DNA from: Cetobacterium ceti
GTDB lineage: Bacteria > Fusobacteriota > Fusobacteriia > Fusobacteriales > Fusobacteriaceae
Assembly (NCBI RefSeq): GCF_900167275.1
Contig: NZ_FUWX01000012.1
Location: forward strand, 41,248 to 105,247
Reading direction: 5' to 3'
DNA: 64,000 nt
The position numbers and the translations under genes are program-made. This document shows, piece after piece, positions 6,831 to 17,165 of this stretch (within the stretch, counting starts at the first letter, position 1; each line of letters opens with the position of its first letter). The notes under the pieces were generated by a model. It saw only the letters and a program-made list of their open reading frames with translations, did not search any database and was not told where the DNA came from.

Positions 6831-8960
6831 TTATCTTTTTCCTGTATATTGGTCATGAAGCTCATTTGGTATAGCCTCTACCTCTAACATATTTAAATCT
6901 GCTCTAACTATCATTATATCAAGTTTATCCCCTAAATTGTAAACTTTTCCATTATCTCTATTTACCATGGTAAAGTTTTCCTCATCAAACTCATAGTAAT
7001 CTCTAGAAGCTGTAACATCCCAGAAACAATCTACATACTCCTCTGTTTCAAAGAATACTTTTTTATTGTTAAATCCTGTTACAGTGGCCTTATATACCTC
7101 TCCTATTTTATCCATCATATATTCTACAACTTTAATTTTGATACTTTCATCTTCAGCTCTCATGGCTTCTCTTTCAGTTTTAGAAATATGATCACAAGTT
7201 TCAGGAATTTCCTTAGTTAACTTTCCAATTTCCTTTTTACCTGGATATTTATCAAGTACCATAGATAAAACCCTATGAACCATTAAATCTGCGTATCTTC
7301 TTATTGGAGAAGTAAAATGTGTATAGTAACTTGAAGACAGTCCAAAGTGTCCACAGTTTTCCATACTATATTTAGCTTGCTTTAATGACATTAATATCAT
7401 CTTGTGAACTATTGTATTAATTCCTCTTTTTTCAGAATCTTCAATTATACTTTGGAATTTTTTAGGATGTAAGTCCTCAAAAGAATGGATTCTATATCCA
7501 AATTTTCCTAAAGTTTCATTTAATGATTTTATTCTTTCTGGGTCTGGTTTCTCATGGATTCTATAAACAGATGGAACTTCTAACCAGAATAATTTTTCAG
7601 CCACAGCTTCATTGGCAGCGATCATGAAATCTTCAATTATTCTTTCAGCCTCTCCTCTTTCTCTATGCTCTAAATATTTTACTTTTTTATTTTCATCTAA
7701 AACAACCTTAACCTCTGGTAGGTCAAAGTCAATACTTCCTCTATTATATTTAACCTCTCTTATGATTTTAGAAAGTTCAAACATAACCTTTACCATATCT
7801 TCAATATCTCTATATTTATCTAATACCTCTGTTTCCCCAGCTAACATTTTATTAACATTTGTATAAGTCATTCTATGTGCAGTTTTAATAATAGATTTAT
7901 AAGTATCTGTACTAACTACTCTACCTTTATTATCTATTTCTAATTCACAAGTAAAAGTTAATTTATTTTCATTTGGATTTAAAGAACAAATTCCATTTGA
8001 AATCTCTCTAGGGAACATAGGTAACACTCTATCTACTAAATAAACTGAGTTCCCACGTTTTTGTGCTTCCTTATCTAAAGGTGAACCCTCTTGAATATAG
8101 TGGCTAACATCTGCTATGGAAACAATTAATCTATAGTTTCCATTTTCTAATTTTTCAACATAAACTGCGTCGTCTAAGTCCTTAGCATCTGCTCCATCTA
8201 TGGTAATTATTGGTAAATCTCTTAAATCTTTTCTTCTTTTTATTTCATCTTCGCCTATGGCAACAGGTATTCTTCTAGCTTCAGCTTCTAATTCTGGAGC
8301 AAACTCTTCAGACATTCCCTCTCTTATAATAAGAGCCTTTATCATATTATCTGTATCATAAGGTGTTCCAATAGTTTCAACTATTTTCCCCTCTGGTTTT
8401 CTATCCTTATCTCCCCAGAAATCAACCTTAACTACAACTAATTCCCCATCGTTGGAATTTTTTAAGAATTTTTTAGGAATATATATATCCTTTCCAAAAG
8501 AGTGTGTTGGAGTTACAAATCCAAAGTTAGGAGTTTTTTGTAATATACCTATTACTGTATCCTTCTCTCTTTTTAAAACCTTTGCTACTTCTCCCTCTTT
8601 TTTCGAATCATCTTTTTTACCCTTAAGAATTTTTACTAAAACTATATCTCCATCTAGGGCTGTATTAAATCCACTTCTTGGAATAAATATTCCCTCAGTT
8701 GGTGTATCTACAAAGGCAAATTTTCCCTTTATTATTGAAAATTCTCCCTTGGCAAATCCAAAACTCTCAGGAGTATTGAATTTTCCCTTGCTATTTGTCA
8801 TAAGTTCCCCTTCAGAAACCCATTTTTCAACCATAGCTCTATTTTCTTTTTTATATTTTGGAGACCACTCTAAAGCTTTAGTTATTTCATCTAAACTCAT
8901 AGCCTTACTATTTTCTAATAGCTCCCTTAATTTTTTTAAATCTTTCTCTATATTTATCAT
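6831..8960 (-). CDS. rnr: Ribonuclease R
   Basis: A processive 3'-to-5' exoribonuclease that degrades structured RNA and, in other bacteria, works with tmRNA-SmpB on non-stop mRNA. Domains in order are an N-terminal helix-turn-helix region (about 1-60), two cold-shock/OB domains (about 65-210), the RNB catalytic domain with the acidic cluster IDGADAKDLDDA near 254-265, and a C-terminal S1 domain (about 625-700). The start is placed at ATG 8958-8960 (709 residues) because AAAGGAG precedes it; an in-frame upstream codon at 8993 lacks this. It overlaps the yqeK stop codon as TAATG, implying translational coupling. Confidence 0.95.
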   Translation of the reverse strand: MINIEKDLKKLRELLENSKAMSLDEITKALEWSPKYKKENRAMVEKWVSEGELMTNSKGKFNTPESFGFAKGEFSIIKGKFAFVDTPTEGIFIPRSGFNTALDGDIVLVKILKGKKDDSKKEGEVAKVLKREKDTVIGILQKTPNFGFVTPTHSFGKDIYIPKKFLKNSNDGELVVVKVDFWGDKDRKPEGKIVETIGTPYDTDNMIKALIIREGMSEEFAPELEAEARRIPVAIGEDEIKRRKDLRDLPIITIDGADAKDLDDAVYVEKLENGNYRLIVSIADVSHYIQEGSPLDKEAQKRGNSVYLVDRVLPMFPREISNGICSLNPNENKLTFTCELEIDNKGRVVSTDTYKSIIKTAHRMTYTNVNKMLAGETEVLDKYRDIEDMVKVMFELSKIIREVKYNRGSIDFDLPEVKVVLDENKKVKYLEHRERGEAERIIEDFMIAANEAVAEKLFWLEVPSVYRIHEKPDPERIKSLNETLGKFGYRIHSFEDLHPKKFQSIIEDSEKRGINTIVHKMILMSLKQAKYSMENCGHFGLSSSYYTHFTSPIRRYADLMVHRVLSMVLDKYPGKKEIGKLTKEIPETCDHISKTEREAMRAEDESIKIKVVEYMMDKIGEVYKATVTGFNNKKVFFETEEYVDCFWDVTASRDYYEFDEENFTMVNRDNGKVYNLGDKLDIMIVRADLNMLEVEAIPNELHDQYTGKR

Positions 8961-9535
8961 TATTTCTCCTTTTTCTCCATCTCTATTAGCCAATTTCTCA
9001 TTTCAACTGTATAGGGATGTATCCTAGCTCCTATTTCCAATAGATATTCTATTTTTTCAGAGCACTCAAATAAAATTCCTCCATTTAGATTCTCATAAAC
9101 CCTATTTCTTATTTCTTCAACTCTTGGAAAAATTCTTCCAGGTTCTATAGAATCTGCTATATATATTATTTTACCTAAAAGAGATAATCCTCTTTTTCCA
9201 GTGGTATGATATTTCACCGCCTCAATAATTTCCTCATCCTCTATGTTATAAAGTTTTTTAGCTAAATATGCACCTACATATCCATGTAAAATCTCTCCCT
9301 GATCCATATATTCTATAGTTTCTAGGGGGAAATTCTCAGCACATATCTTTTGCATTTGAAATATATCCATTTCCTTCCCATAATCATGAAGAAGTGCTGC
9401 AACCCTTGCCTTCTCCTCATTCACACCATATTTTTTTGCTAAATGGGCCGCTGTTTCCTCTACACCTATAATATGTCTATATCTTTTCTCTGAAACAACG
9501 TTTCTTAAATTACTCTTTATCTCTTCTCTTAACAT
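8960..9535 (-). CDS. yqeK: YqeK-type HD-domain hydrolase
   Basis: A 191-residue HD-superfamily phosphohydrolase. YqeK proteins hydrolyse diadenosine tetraphosphate symmetrically. His21, the H50-D51 pair in ALLHDYGKEM, the later histidines in GEILHGYVGA and KYHTTGK, and IADSIEP supply the metal-binding set. The gene opens the yqeK-rnr-smpB operon and its stop overlaps the rnr start. In many bacteria yqeK adjoins nadD and rsfS; neither is here. Confidence 0.92.
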   Translation of the reverse strand: MLREEIKSNLRNVVSEKRYRHIIGVEETAAHLAKKYGVNEEKARVAALLHDYGKEMDIFQMQKICAENFPLETIEYMDQGEILHGYVGAYLAKKLYNIEDEEIIEAVKYHTTGKRGLSLLGKIIYIADSIEPGRIFPRVEEIRNRVYENLNGGILFECSEKIEYLLEIGARIHPYTVEMRNWLIEMEKKEK

Positions 9536-9557
9536 AGATAACTACTCCTACCCTTAT

Positions 9558-9566
9558 ATTCTACCA
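9558..9566 (-). promoter_or_regulatory. Probable extended -10 promoter of yqeK-rnr-smpB
   Basis: On the minus strand TGG-TAGAAT lies 22 nt upstream of the yqeK start, directly after the terminator of the preceding operon. A convincing -35 is not seen, so confidence is limited. Confidence 0.4.
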
Positions 9567-9576
9567 TATTTTTTAA

Positions 9577-9610
9577 TAAAAAAAGAGTTCCCTTAGGAAC
9601 AGAAACTCTT
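9577..9610 (-). terminator. Terminator of the yajC-amidase-GerMN operon
   Basis: On the minus strand AAGAGTT and AACTCTT (with an alternative inner GTTCC/GGAAC stem) form a hairpin followed by seven U residues. It overlaps the stop codon of the GerMN gene. Confidence 0.75.
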
Positions 9611-10157
9611 ATATAACCATATTTGCTTTATAAAATCCATCTATATTAATGAAATTAACTCTTTTTCCTGTTCTACCATCAATTATAAACTTCACCCTGT
9701 CTATTCCATCTATACCACAAAAAGTATTTACAAAGGAATAAATAATTAAAACCTCTTCCTTAGCACTTTTAGCTTGGGCAAATATATTAGAACTTAAATC
9801 TAAATATAAATCCTTTCCATCTAAGTAACCTGTGCTCTCATACTTTTCATCCTTAGACAAAACTCCCTTTTCCATAAGTTTATCTATAACTCCTTGGGAA
9901 ACTTCTTTTAGTATAGCTTCCCTAGTAGATGTATCCTTAATATCAAAGGCTGTTTTAGTAAGTTTAAATCTATTATCATTGGGCATATAAATATATACCG
10001 CTGTTCCAATGTTCTCAGTAATTTCATCCCTTTTACTTTCTAAAACAGGAATCTTTTTTATAGTGGCACTCTCTTGGTTTATTTTATTAGAAACAACTCC
10101 TAAAACTACGGCTATTCCAACTAAAATACCACAAAGGGCCATTAATTTTTTATTCAT
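9609..10157 (-). CDS. GerMN-domain lipid-anchored or membrane-anchored envelope protein
   Basis: A 182-residue protein with one N-terminal hydrophobic segment (about residues 5-23) and no lipobox, followed by a GerMN-like domain: AVYIYMPNDNRFKLTKT, a helix-rich centre, LYLDLSSNIFA, and SFVNTFCGIDGIDRVKFIIDG(R). GerMN domains occur in GerM of spore formers and, without any link to spores, in envelope proteins beside amidases. Here it follows an AMIN-domain amidase by 11 nt, so a role in peptidoglycan turnover at the envelope is likely. Exact function is unknown. Confidence 0.8.
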   Translation of the reverse strand: MNKKLMALCGILVGIAVVLGVVSNKINQESATIKKIPVLESKRDEITENIGTAVYIYMPNDNRFKLTKTAFDIKDTSTREAILKEVSQGVIDKLMEKGVLSKDEKYESTGYLDGKDLYLDLSSNIFAQAKSAKEEVLIIYSFVNTFCGIDGIDRVKFIIDGRTGKRVNFINIDGFYKANMVI

Positions 10158-10168
10158 TCCTCCTCCTT

Positions 10169-11209
10169 CTAATAAAAATACTCTCTAATCTTTTTAGCTA
10201 TCTCCTTAGCCATAACTCTTTGTCTACTTTTACTTAAAAGTTTACCTACATCTTTTTTATTGTTTATAAAACCTAGCTCTATTAATATTCCAGGACCATT
10301 AAATCCTCTTAATACAGCAAAGTTTGCCCCATGAATTCCTCTATTTCTCATTTGATTTACCTGGGATAATCTATTTACAACAGGTCTTGCTAACCCTATG
10401 GATTTTTCTTGATTTTTATTATATGCAAGTTCTCCCATTATTTGAGCTATACTTGTGGTTTTCTCCCCATATTTCTCACCAAAACTATTTTCATAGGCAG
10501 CTATTTTTTCTGCATAGGGTGAAGATTTTTTAGAAAAATAAAATGTTTCCACTCCTGTTGAACTACTATTTGTAGAAGAGTTTATATGAATACTTACAAA
10601 TAAATCTGCTTTGGCTCTATTTCCTATTCTACTTCTTTCTGCCAAGGGAATAAAAACATCTGTACTTCTTGTCATTATAACATTAAATTCAGATCCTAAT
10701 TCCTCTCTTACAAGTCTTCCCACAGATAAAACTATATCTTTTTCCCTATATTTTCTAAATCCTATAGAACCTGGGTCTTTTCCCCCATGTCCTGGATCAA
10801 TTACCACTGTAAACTGTTTTTTTACATTACTTTTTAAATCTATAACTATTCTATATGGACTTTTTAAAGAATATACTTTATAACCTACATTTTTTTTCAA
10901 GGTTATAAAAAATCCCACTGCATTTCCATAATCTATCATATCTATTTTTTCAATATATTTCCCCACAAAGGGCCTATCACTAAATTTTGTGTTCATTTTT
11001 CCCTTTGGTATCTCTAAAAAAAGCAGTCTATTATACTCATCATAACTAGTATTATATTTAGGTGTACTTGAAGCTGAAATATCAAAAACTAATTGAGCAG
11101 GAGTATTATTCATTCTAACTTTATTTATTTTTATAGTTCCACAAAATAAATTTATAGAAACCAAAAGAAATATAAAAACTCTACCTATCCATTTCATTCT
11201 TTTCTCCAT
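10169..11209 (-). CDS. N-acetylmuramoyl-L-alanine amidase (AMIN + Amidase_3)
   Basis: Cuts the bond between muramic acid and the stem peptide, usually during cell separation. It has an N-terminal signal segment (about 5-23), an AMIN domain (about 25-115) that targets such enzymes to septal wall, and a zinc Amidase_3 domain (about 133-340). Zinc and catalytic residues are visible in VVIDPGHGGKDPGS, in the Glu of KYREKDIVL, in FVSIHINSS and in the Glu of GILIELGFI. At 346 residues it is close to AmiC-type enzymes. It sits between yajC and a GerMN protein, with a large hairpin before it. Confidence 0.93.
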   Translation of the reverse strand: MEKRMKWIGRVFIFLLVSINLFCGTIKINKVRMNNTPAQLVFDISASSTPKYNTSYDEYNRLLFLEIPKGKMNTKFSDRPFVGKYIEKIDMIDYGNAVGFFITLKKNVGYKVYSLKSPYRIVIDLKSNVKKQFTVVIDPGHGGKDPGSIGFRKYREKDIVLSVGRLVREELGSEFNVIMTRSTDVFIPLAERSRIGNRAKADLFVSIHINSSTNSSSTGVETFYFSKKSSPYAEKIAAYENSFGEKYGEKTTSIAQIMGELAYNKNQEKSIGLARPVVNRLSQVNQMRNRGIHGANFAVLRGFNGPGILIELGFINNKKDVGKLLSKSRQRVMAKEIAKKIREYFY

Positions 11210-11223
11210 CTATTATAATATAA

Positions 11224-11259
11224 AATTAGCCACGAATTACCAGAAATCCGCGGCTAATT
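11224..11259 (-). terminator. Hairpin between yajC and amidase (attenuator or weak terminator)
   Basis: On the minus strand AATTAGCC-GCGGATT pairs with AATTCGT-GGCTAATT through 15 base pairs including two G-U pairs, with a 6-nt loop. The following sequence is TTATATTATAATAG, a poor U-tract, so it may attenuate or stabilise the transcript rather than fully end it. Confidence 0.55.
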
Positions 11260-11269
11260 AAAATCTCTA

Positions 11270-11542
11270 TTAATTAAGTACTCTCACTATAGAACTTCTT
11301 GTCATTGTAAGGTTTACTCCCTTATCAACTTTCACTTGAATAAATTCAGGTGTTATTGAACTAACTGTTCCTTTAATTCCTCCTGAAGTTATAACTTCTA
11401 CTCCTGGTTTTAAAGAATCAATCATCTCTTGGTGTTTCTTTTGCTTTTTCTTATTTGGTAGTATTAATAAGAAATAAAATACTGCCGCCCAAATAACAAA
11501 AGTTAAAATCATCCCACCATATCTTCCTAATAGTGCATTCAT
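11270..11542 (-). CDS. yajC: Preprotein translocase subunit YajC
   Basis: A small inner-membrane protein that associates with SecDF in the Sec translocon. The 90-residue length, the single hydrophobic segment (about 9-28) followed by LPNKKKQKKHQEM, and the PGVEVITSGGIKGTV motif are typical. secD and secF are not in the window. It begins a three-gene unit with the amidase and GerMN genes. Confidence 0.95.
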   Translation of the reverse strand: MNALLGRYGGMILTFVIWAAVFYFLLILPNKKKQKKHQEMIDSLKPGVEVITSGGIKGTVSSITPEFIQVKVDKGVNLTMTRSSIVRVLN

Positions 11543-11581
11543 GGTAATACCCCCATTCTTATACTTATAAAATCCTTTTTA

Positions 11582-11610
11582 AGTATAACACAGGGAGCCT
11601 ATCTTTTCAA
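11582..11610 (-). promoter_or_regulatory. Promoter of yajC
   Basis: On the minus strand TTGAAA (11605-11610) and TATACT (11582-11587) have a 17-bp spacer. It lies in the gap between dnaJ and yajC and makes yajC independent of the heat-shock operon. Confidence 0.7.
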
Positions 11611-11639
11611 TAATTTAAAGAAGAAATCCTTAATCCTCT

Positions 11640-12791
11640 CTAAAAAACTTTTTTTTTATAATTTTTACCAGTTAAACTGCTTTCAAATTTTCTTAAAAGT
11701 TCCTCTTGCTCTTTGTTTAATCCAGTTGGAACTTCTATTTCAACCTTAATTAATAAATCTCCTTTATTTCCACTTCTAGGGTTTGGCATTCCCTCTCCTC
11801 TCAATCTGAATATTTTTCCAGTTTGAGTTCCTGCTGGTATTTTCATATTTTTCTTACCACCAATAATAGGTATTTCAACCTCTCCTCCTAGAGTAGCAGT
11901 TATATAAGAAATAGGTAGTTCAGCTAATAAATCATCCTCTCTTCTTTCAAAAATTGGATTGTGTTTTACTATAATATAGATGTATAGATCTCCATTTGGT
12001 CCACCTTCATGGCTGGCATTTCCCATTCCAGAAAGTCTAAGTCTTTGTCCATCATCAATTCCTGCTGGTATTTTAACTTTTCTTTCAACAGTTTCCTTAG
12101 CAATTCCACTTCCACCACATTTATGGCATTTTTTCTCAGGAACTTCACCTTTTCCATGACATTGGTCACACTCTTGAGTGCTTTGGAAATCTCCGAACAT
12201 AGTTCTTTGTGTTACATGAATTGTTCCCTCTCCATCACACTTAGGACATTTTTTCATTTTAGAACCTTTTTCTGCTCCAGTTCCATCACACTCAGGACAT
12301 TTTCCTTCTCTTCTATATTTTATAGTTTTTTCTACACCCTTAGCTGCCTCTTCTAAGGTAATCTCTAGATTATATCTTAAATCACTTCCTGGCTCAGGCT
12401 CTCTAGCTCCATATCCTTGACCTCCGCCAAAGCCTCCAAAGCCACCACCGCTTCTTCCACCGAAGAATGAGCTAAATATATCTCCTAAATCGTCGAAGCC
12501 TCCAAAGCCACCATTGAATCCACCATAGCCTCCAGCTCCAGCACCTCCTTGCTCAAATGCAGCATGACCAAATTGATCATATTGTGCTTTTTTATTTGCA
12601 TCAGAGAGAACTTGATAAGCTTCATTTACCTCTTTAAATTTAGCCTCTGCCTCTTCCTTTTCCTTGTCACTAGCATTACTAAACTTATCAGGGTGATATT
12701 TCATAGCAGCTTTTCTATAGGCTTTTTTTATTTCAGATTCAGAAGCACCTTTTGAAACTCCAAGAATCTCATAATAGTCTCTTTTTGCCAT
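11640..12791 (-). CDS. dnaJ: Chaperone DnaJ (Hsp40)
   Basis: Co-chaperone that delivers unfolded proteins to DnaK and stimulates its ATPase. The 383-residue protein has the J-domain with the HPD tripeptide in KYHPDKFS (about 32-34), a long Gly/Phe-rich region (about 78-125), four zinc-binding CxxCxGxG repeats ([32 protein letters not shown]), and the C-terminal substrate-binding domains. It is the last gene of hrcA-grpE-dnaK-dnaJ and is separated from dnaK by 144 nt holding a large hairpin. Confidence 0.97.
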   Translation of the reverse strand: MAKRDYYEILGVSKGASESEIKKAYRKAAMKYHPDKFSNASDKEKEEAEAKFKEVNEAYQVLSDANKKAQYDQFGHAAFEQGGAGAGGYGGFNGGFGGFDDLGDIFSSFFGGRSGGGFGGFGGGQGYGAREPEPGSDLRYNLEITLEEAAKGVEKTIKYRREGKCPECDGTGAEKGSKMKKCPKCDGEGTIHVTQRTMFGDFQSTQECDQCHGKGEVPEKKCHKCGGSGIAKETVERKVKIPAGIDDGQRLRLSGMGNASHEGGPNGDLYIYIIVKHNPIFERREDDLLAELPISYITATLGGEVEIPIIGGKKNMKIPAGTQTGKIFRLRGEGMPNPRSGNKGDLLIKVEIEVPTGLNKEQEELLRKFESSLTGKNYKKKVF

Positions 12792-12830
12792 TGTTTAGTT
12801 TCTCCTTCTATATTTTTAAATATGTAAGAT

Positions 12831-12895
12831 AAGCCACTATTTACACTAAGTTACACGAAGTTCACCTTCCTGTAGATTGTGTAAATCAGTGGCTT
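12831..12895 (-). promoter_or_regulatory. Long hairpin between dnaK and dnaJ
   Basis: AAGCCACT-ATTTACAC (12831-12846) pairs with GTGTAAAT-C-AGTGGCTT (12879-12895): 16 base pairs broken by one bulged base. The 32-nt loop can form a small inner hairpin (GAAG/CTTC). On the transcribed minus strand no good U-run follows, so processing, stability or attenuation between dnaK and dnaJ is more likely than complete termination. Confidence 0.65.
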
Positions 12896-12935
12896 TCTTT
12901 TAAACCTTATTCTATTATATAGGTTATGTTAACTA

Positions 12936-14780
<1,845 letters not shown>

Positions 14781-14794
14781 TTATTTTTTTAAAT

Positions 14795-15349
14795 TTATTT
14801 TTTACACACTTTAACCATTGAGGGTCTGATAACCTTCCCCTTCATTTTGTAACCTTTTTGAAATTCAGCTATGATCTCTTCATTTTCATGATCTGCTGAA
14901 TCTTCAACTGCTACTGCCATGTGATGATGTGGATCAAATTTCTCTCCATTTGTTTCAATAGGCTCTACACCTTCAGAAGTTATTGTACTCTTCATTTGAG
15001 AAAGTGTTAACTCTACACCTTTAACTAGAGAATCAAAATCTTTTGTAGCTTCTGCTGCTGCAATAGCTCTCTCTAAGTTATCTATTATATCTAAAAGCTT
15101 AGTTACTACCTTTTCTGAAGCAAAGGCCTTAAGCTCTTGGAATTCTTTTTCTTTTCTTTTAGTAAAGTTTTGGAACTCAGCTTGTTTTCTTAAGTAAGAG
15201 TTTTTCCAATCCTCAACTTCTGCTTTTAACTTTGCAATTTCTTCATCATTTGCAGGAGCTTCCTGGCACTTGCAATTATCTTCGCAGTGGCAAGTCTCTT
15301 TCGTTTCTTCTTCATTTAATATTTCTTCATGAATCTCTTTTTCCGCCAT
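14795..15349 (-). CDS. grpE: Nucleotide exchange factor GrpE
   Basis: Releases ADP from DnaK. The 184-residue protein has an acidic and cysteine-containing N-terminal tail (CHCEDNCKCQE), a long coiled coil (about 35-90), and the beta domain with GVEPIETNGEKFDPHHHMA and KGYKMKGKVIRPSMV. The ATG at 15347-15349 is chosen, 6 nt from AAGGAG; the ATG two codons upstream would abut that site. The gene overlaps the end of hrcA by 23 nt. The cluster of five cysteines in the tail is unusual for GrpE and could bind a metal, though this is inference. Confidence 0.97.
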   Translation of the reverse strand: MAEKEIHEEILNEEETKETCHCEDNCKCQEAPANDEEIAKLKAEVEDWKNSYLRKQAEFQNFTKRKEKEFQELKAFASEKVVTKLLDIIDNLERAIAAAEATKDFDSLVKGVELTLSQMKSTITSEGVEPIETNGEKFDPHHHMAVAVEDSADHENEEIIAEFQKGYKMKGKVIRPSMVKVCKK

Positions 15350-16334
15350 TTCCATCTCCTTCTTCTCTTATTTCTGAAATAACCTTGTTAACCTCTTCAG
15401 TAACGTGTTGGACAAGTCCCATAGTTCTAGAATATGCCATTCTTTTAGGACCAATTACTCCAATTACACCCTTAGAGTCTCCCATTTTATAAACTGAATA
15501 AACAAAACTGAAATCCTCTAAACCTTTAATTGGAAGTTCCTCTCCAAGGATTACATTAACCTCTCCATAATTAGTATGTCTAGATTTAACAACCTCTTCA
15601 AAGATCTCCTTTATGTCCTTTTTCTTATTGAAAAGTTCTAATATATCGGATACTTCATTTACATGTTTGTCTTTAAATATTTCAGATGTATTTTCTAGGA
15701 AAAGTTTCCCTTCCACATGATCATATATCTGATTGAATATTGAATCTATTTGAAAGCTTTCTAGATTTTGGCCTTGAATCCTTTGATTCATTGTCTCAGA
15801 TAGCTTTACTAGCTCTTCCTTTGAAATCCTATCTTCAAAGTATATTTTTTTAGTTCTTACAGTTCTACTTTCCATAACCACAACTGCCATTGACATATAG
15901 TCATCTATATGAACCAATTCAACTTTTTTAATTTTTTCTTTATTGTGATCAGGTTCTATAACTATTCCAGTATAATTAGTAAGTTTTGATAAAAGAGTTG
16001 ATGTTCTTTCTAAAATAGCATCTAATTCTCTTACTCTTTTTTCATAATAAATCTCAATTTTACTTTTTTCTTCCCTTGAAAGTTTATCAATCCTTAAAAG
16101 TTCTTCTAAGTAATACTTATATCCCTTATCAGTTGGTATTCTTCCTGAGGAAGTATGAGTTTTAGCAATATACCCCATATCTTCAAGATCTGCCATTACG
16201 TTTCTTATAGTTGCCGATGAAAGATCAATATTATATTTCTTCACAAGAGTTCTAGATCCTATTGTTTCACCAGAGGTTAAATAGAAATCTATAATAGCAC
16301 TTAATACTAACTTTTCTCTTTCTGATACAGGCAT
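15327..16334 (-). CDS. hrcA: Heat-inducible transcription repressor HrcA
   Basis: Repressor of class I heat-shock genes; it binds CIRCE. The 335-residue protein has an N-terminal winged helix with TIGSRTLVKKYNIDLSSATIRNVM as the recognition region (typical of the family, here about residues 26-49) and the GAF-like dimer domain. The ATG at 16332-16334 follows AAAGGTG and is preferred over an upstream in-frame codon. A perfect CIRCE lies 23 nt upstream of the start, so the operon represses itself. It is the first of four heat-shock genes. Confidence 0.97.
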   Translation of the reverse strand: MPVSEREKLVLSAIIDFYLTSGETIGSRTLVKKYNIDLSSATIRNVMADLEDMGYIAKTHTSSGRIPTDKGYKYYLEELLRIDKLSREEKSKIEIYYEKRVRELDAILERTSTLLSKLTNYTGIVIEPDHNKEKIKKVELVHIDDYMSMAVVVMESRTVRTKKIYFEDRISKEELVKLSETMNQRIQGQNLESFQIDSIFNQIYDHVEGKLFLENTSEIFKDKHVNEVSDILELFNKKKDIKEIFEEVVKSRHTNYGEVNVILGEELPIKGLEDFSFVYSVYKMGDSKGVIGVIGPKRMAYSRTMGLVQHVTEEVNKVISEIREEGDGNGGKRDS

Positions 16335-16357
16335 AAAATCACCTTTTCCCTTTCTTG

Positions 16358-16384
16358 TTAGCACTCAGTTTCATGGAGTGCTAA
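16358..16384 (-). promoter_or_regulatory. CIRCE operator
   Basis: TTAGCACTC (16358-16366), 9-nt spacer, GAGTGCTAA (16376-16384): an exact match to the CIRCE consensus. It begins about a dozen bases after the -10 box and covers the likely transcription start, the standard layout for repression by HrcA. Confidence 0.97.
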
Positions 16385-16395
16385 TTTATGTAAAT

Positions 16396-16424
16396 AATAT
16401 ATATTAATTTTTTATTTTTGTCAA
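16396..16424 (-). promoter_or_regulatory. Promoter of hrcA-grpE-dnaK-dnaJ
   Basis: On the minus strand TTGACA (16419-16424), 17-bp spacer and TATATT (16396-16401) lie immediately upstream of CIRCE. Confidence 0.8.
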
Positions 16425-16508
16425 ATATTTTTTTGTTTTTTATAATTTCATAACAAAGTTCTTTAAATGCAATAACATAATATCGTTATGATTGAAACTA
16501 AAAAAACC

Positions 16509-16537
16509 TTGATTTATAGTGATTTATACAATATAAT
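16509..16537 (+). promoter_or_regulatory. Promoter of the tetR-fadL pair
   Basis: TTGATT (16509-16514), 17-bp spacer and a perfect TATAAT (16532-16537) lie 45 nt upstream of the TetR gene. Short inverted sequences of the ATAAC/GTTAT type (around 16482-16497 and again near 16559-16576) flank it and could be regulator sites, but they are short. Confidence 0.65.
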
Positions 16538-16582
16538 ATGTAATGTTATTTTCAAATTTCATAACAGGGGGTTATCTAAACA

Positions 16583-17161
16583 ATGGCAAGAAAACCAAAC
16601 TTTACAAAGGATGAAATACTAGATTGTGCTTATGATATTTTACTTGAATCAAGCTTAAAAGAAGTAACCGCAAGGACAGTGGCTAAAAGGCTAAACGCTT
16701 CAACCATTTCTATTTATTCAGCTTTTTCATCAATGGGAGATTTGAAAAATGCCCTGGCAAAAAGAGCTAAAAATAAACTATTTGAATATACTAAAATTAA
16801 CAACACAGATATGGAAATTTTAGATATTGGAATGGGTGTTTGTCTATTTGCAAGGGATGAAAAAGAACTTTTCAGAACTATTTTCCTTAGAGAATCTATG
16901 CCTAAGGATTTTATAGATGAAGTATTGGAAGATTTTAAAAAACTTATATATACAAGCTTTAAAAATACACCTATGGGGCCTGAACTTTCAGAAAAAACAA
17001 TTAATTGGATAATGAAAAAGGGATGGCTTTTTACTCAAGGGTTCGCCACTTTAATTTGTACTGGATTTTATGATAATCCATCAGATGACGAAATAAAAAA
17101 AGAACTTGTTGAGATGGGCACAATTTTAATTAAAGAGGCTTTAAATAACGGAGGAAATTAA
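16583..17161 (+). CDS. TetR/AcrR-family transcriptional regulator
   Basis: A 192-residue one-domain-plus-ligand-pocket repressor. The N-terminal DNA-binding part is typical: FTKDEILDCAYDILLE, then the helix-turn-helix VTARTVAKRLNASTISIYSAF (about 28-48), then KNALAKRAKNKL. The C-terminal part, which would bind the inducer, is not assignable to a known class. Its stop is 4 nt before the FadL-like gene and both share one promoter, so it probably controls uptake by that porin and itself. Ligand unknown; a fatty acid or other hydrophobic compound is a guess from the neighbour. Confidence 0.9.
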   Translation: MARKPNFTKDEILDCAYDILLESSLKEVTARTVAKRLNASTISIYSAFSSMGDLKNALAKRAKNKLFEYTKINNTDMEILDIGMGVCLFARDEKELFRTIFLRESMPKDFIDEVLEDFKKLIYTSFKNTPMGPELSEKTINWIMKKGWLFTQGFATLICTGFYDNPSDDEIKKELVEMGTILIKEALNNGGN

Positions 17162-17165
17162 TTTT

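Noticed and set aside
8452..9027. Plus-strand 191-codon frame across rnr and yqeK
   Set aside because: Antisense shadow; the minus-strand genes have clear domains and ribosome sites.
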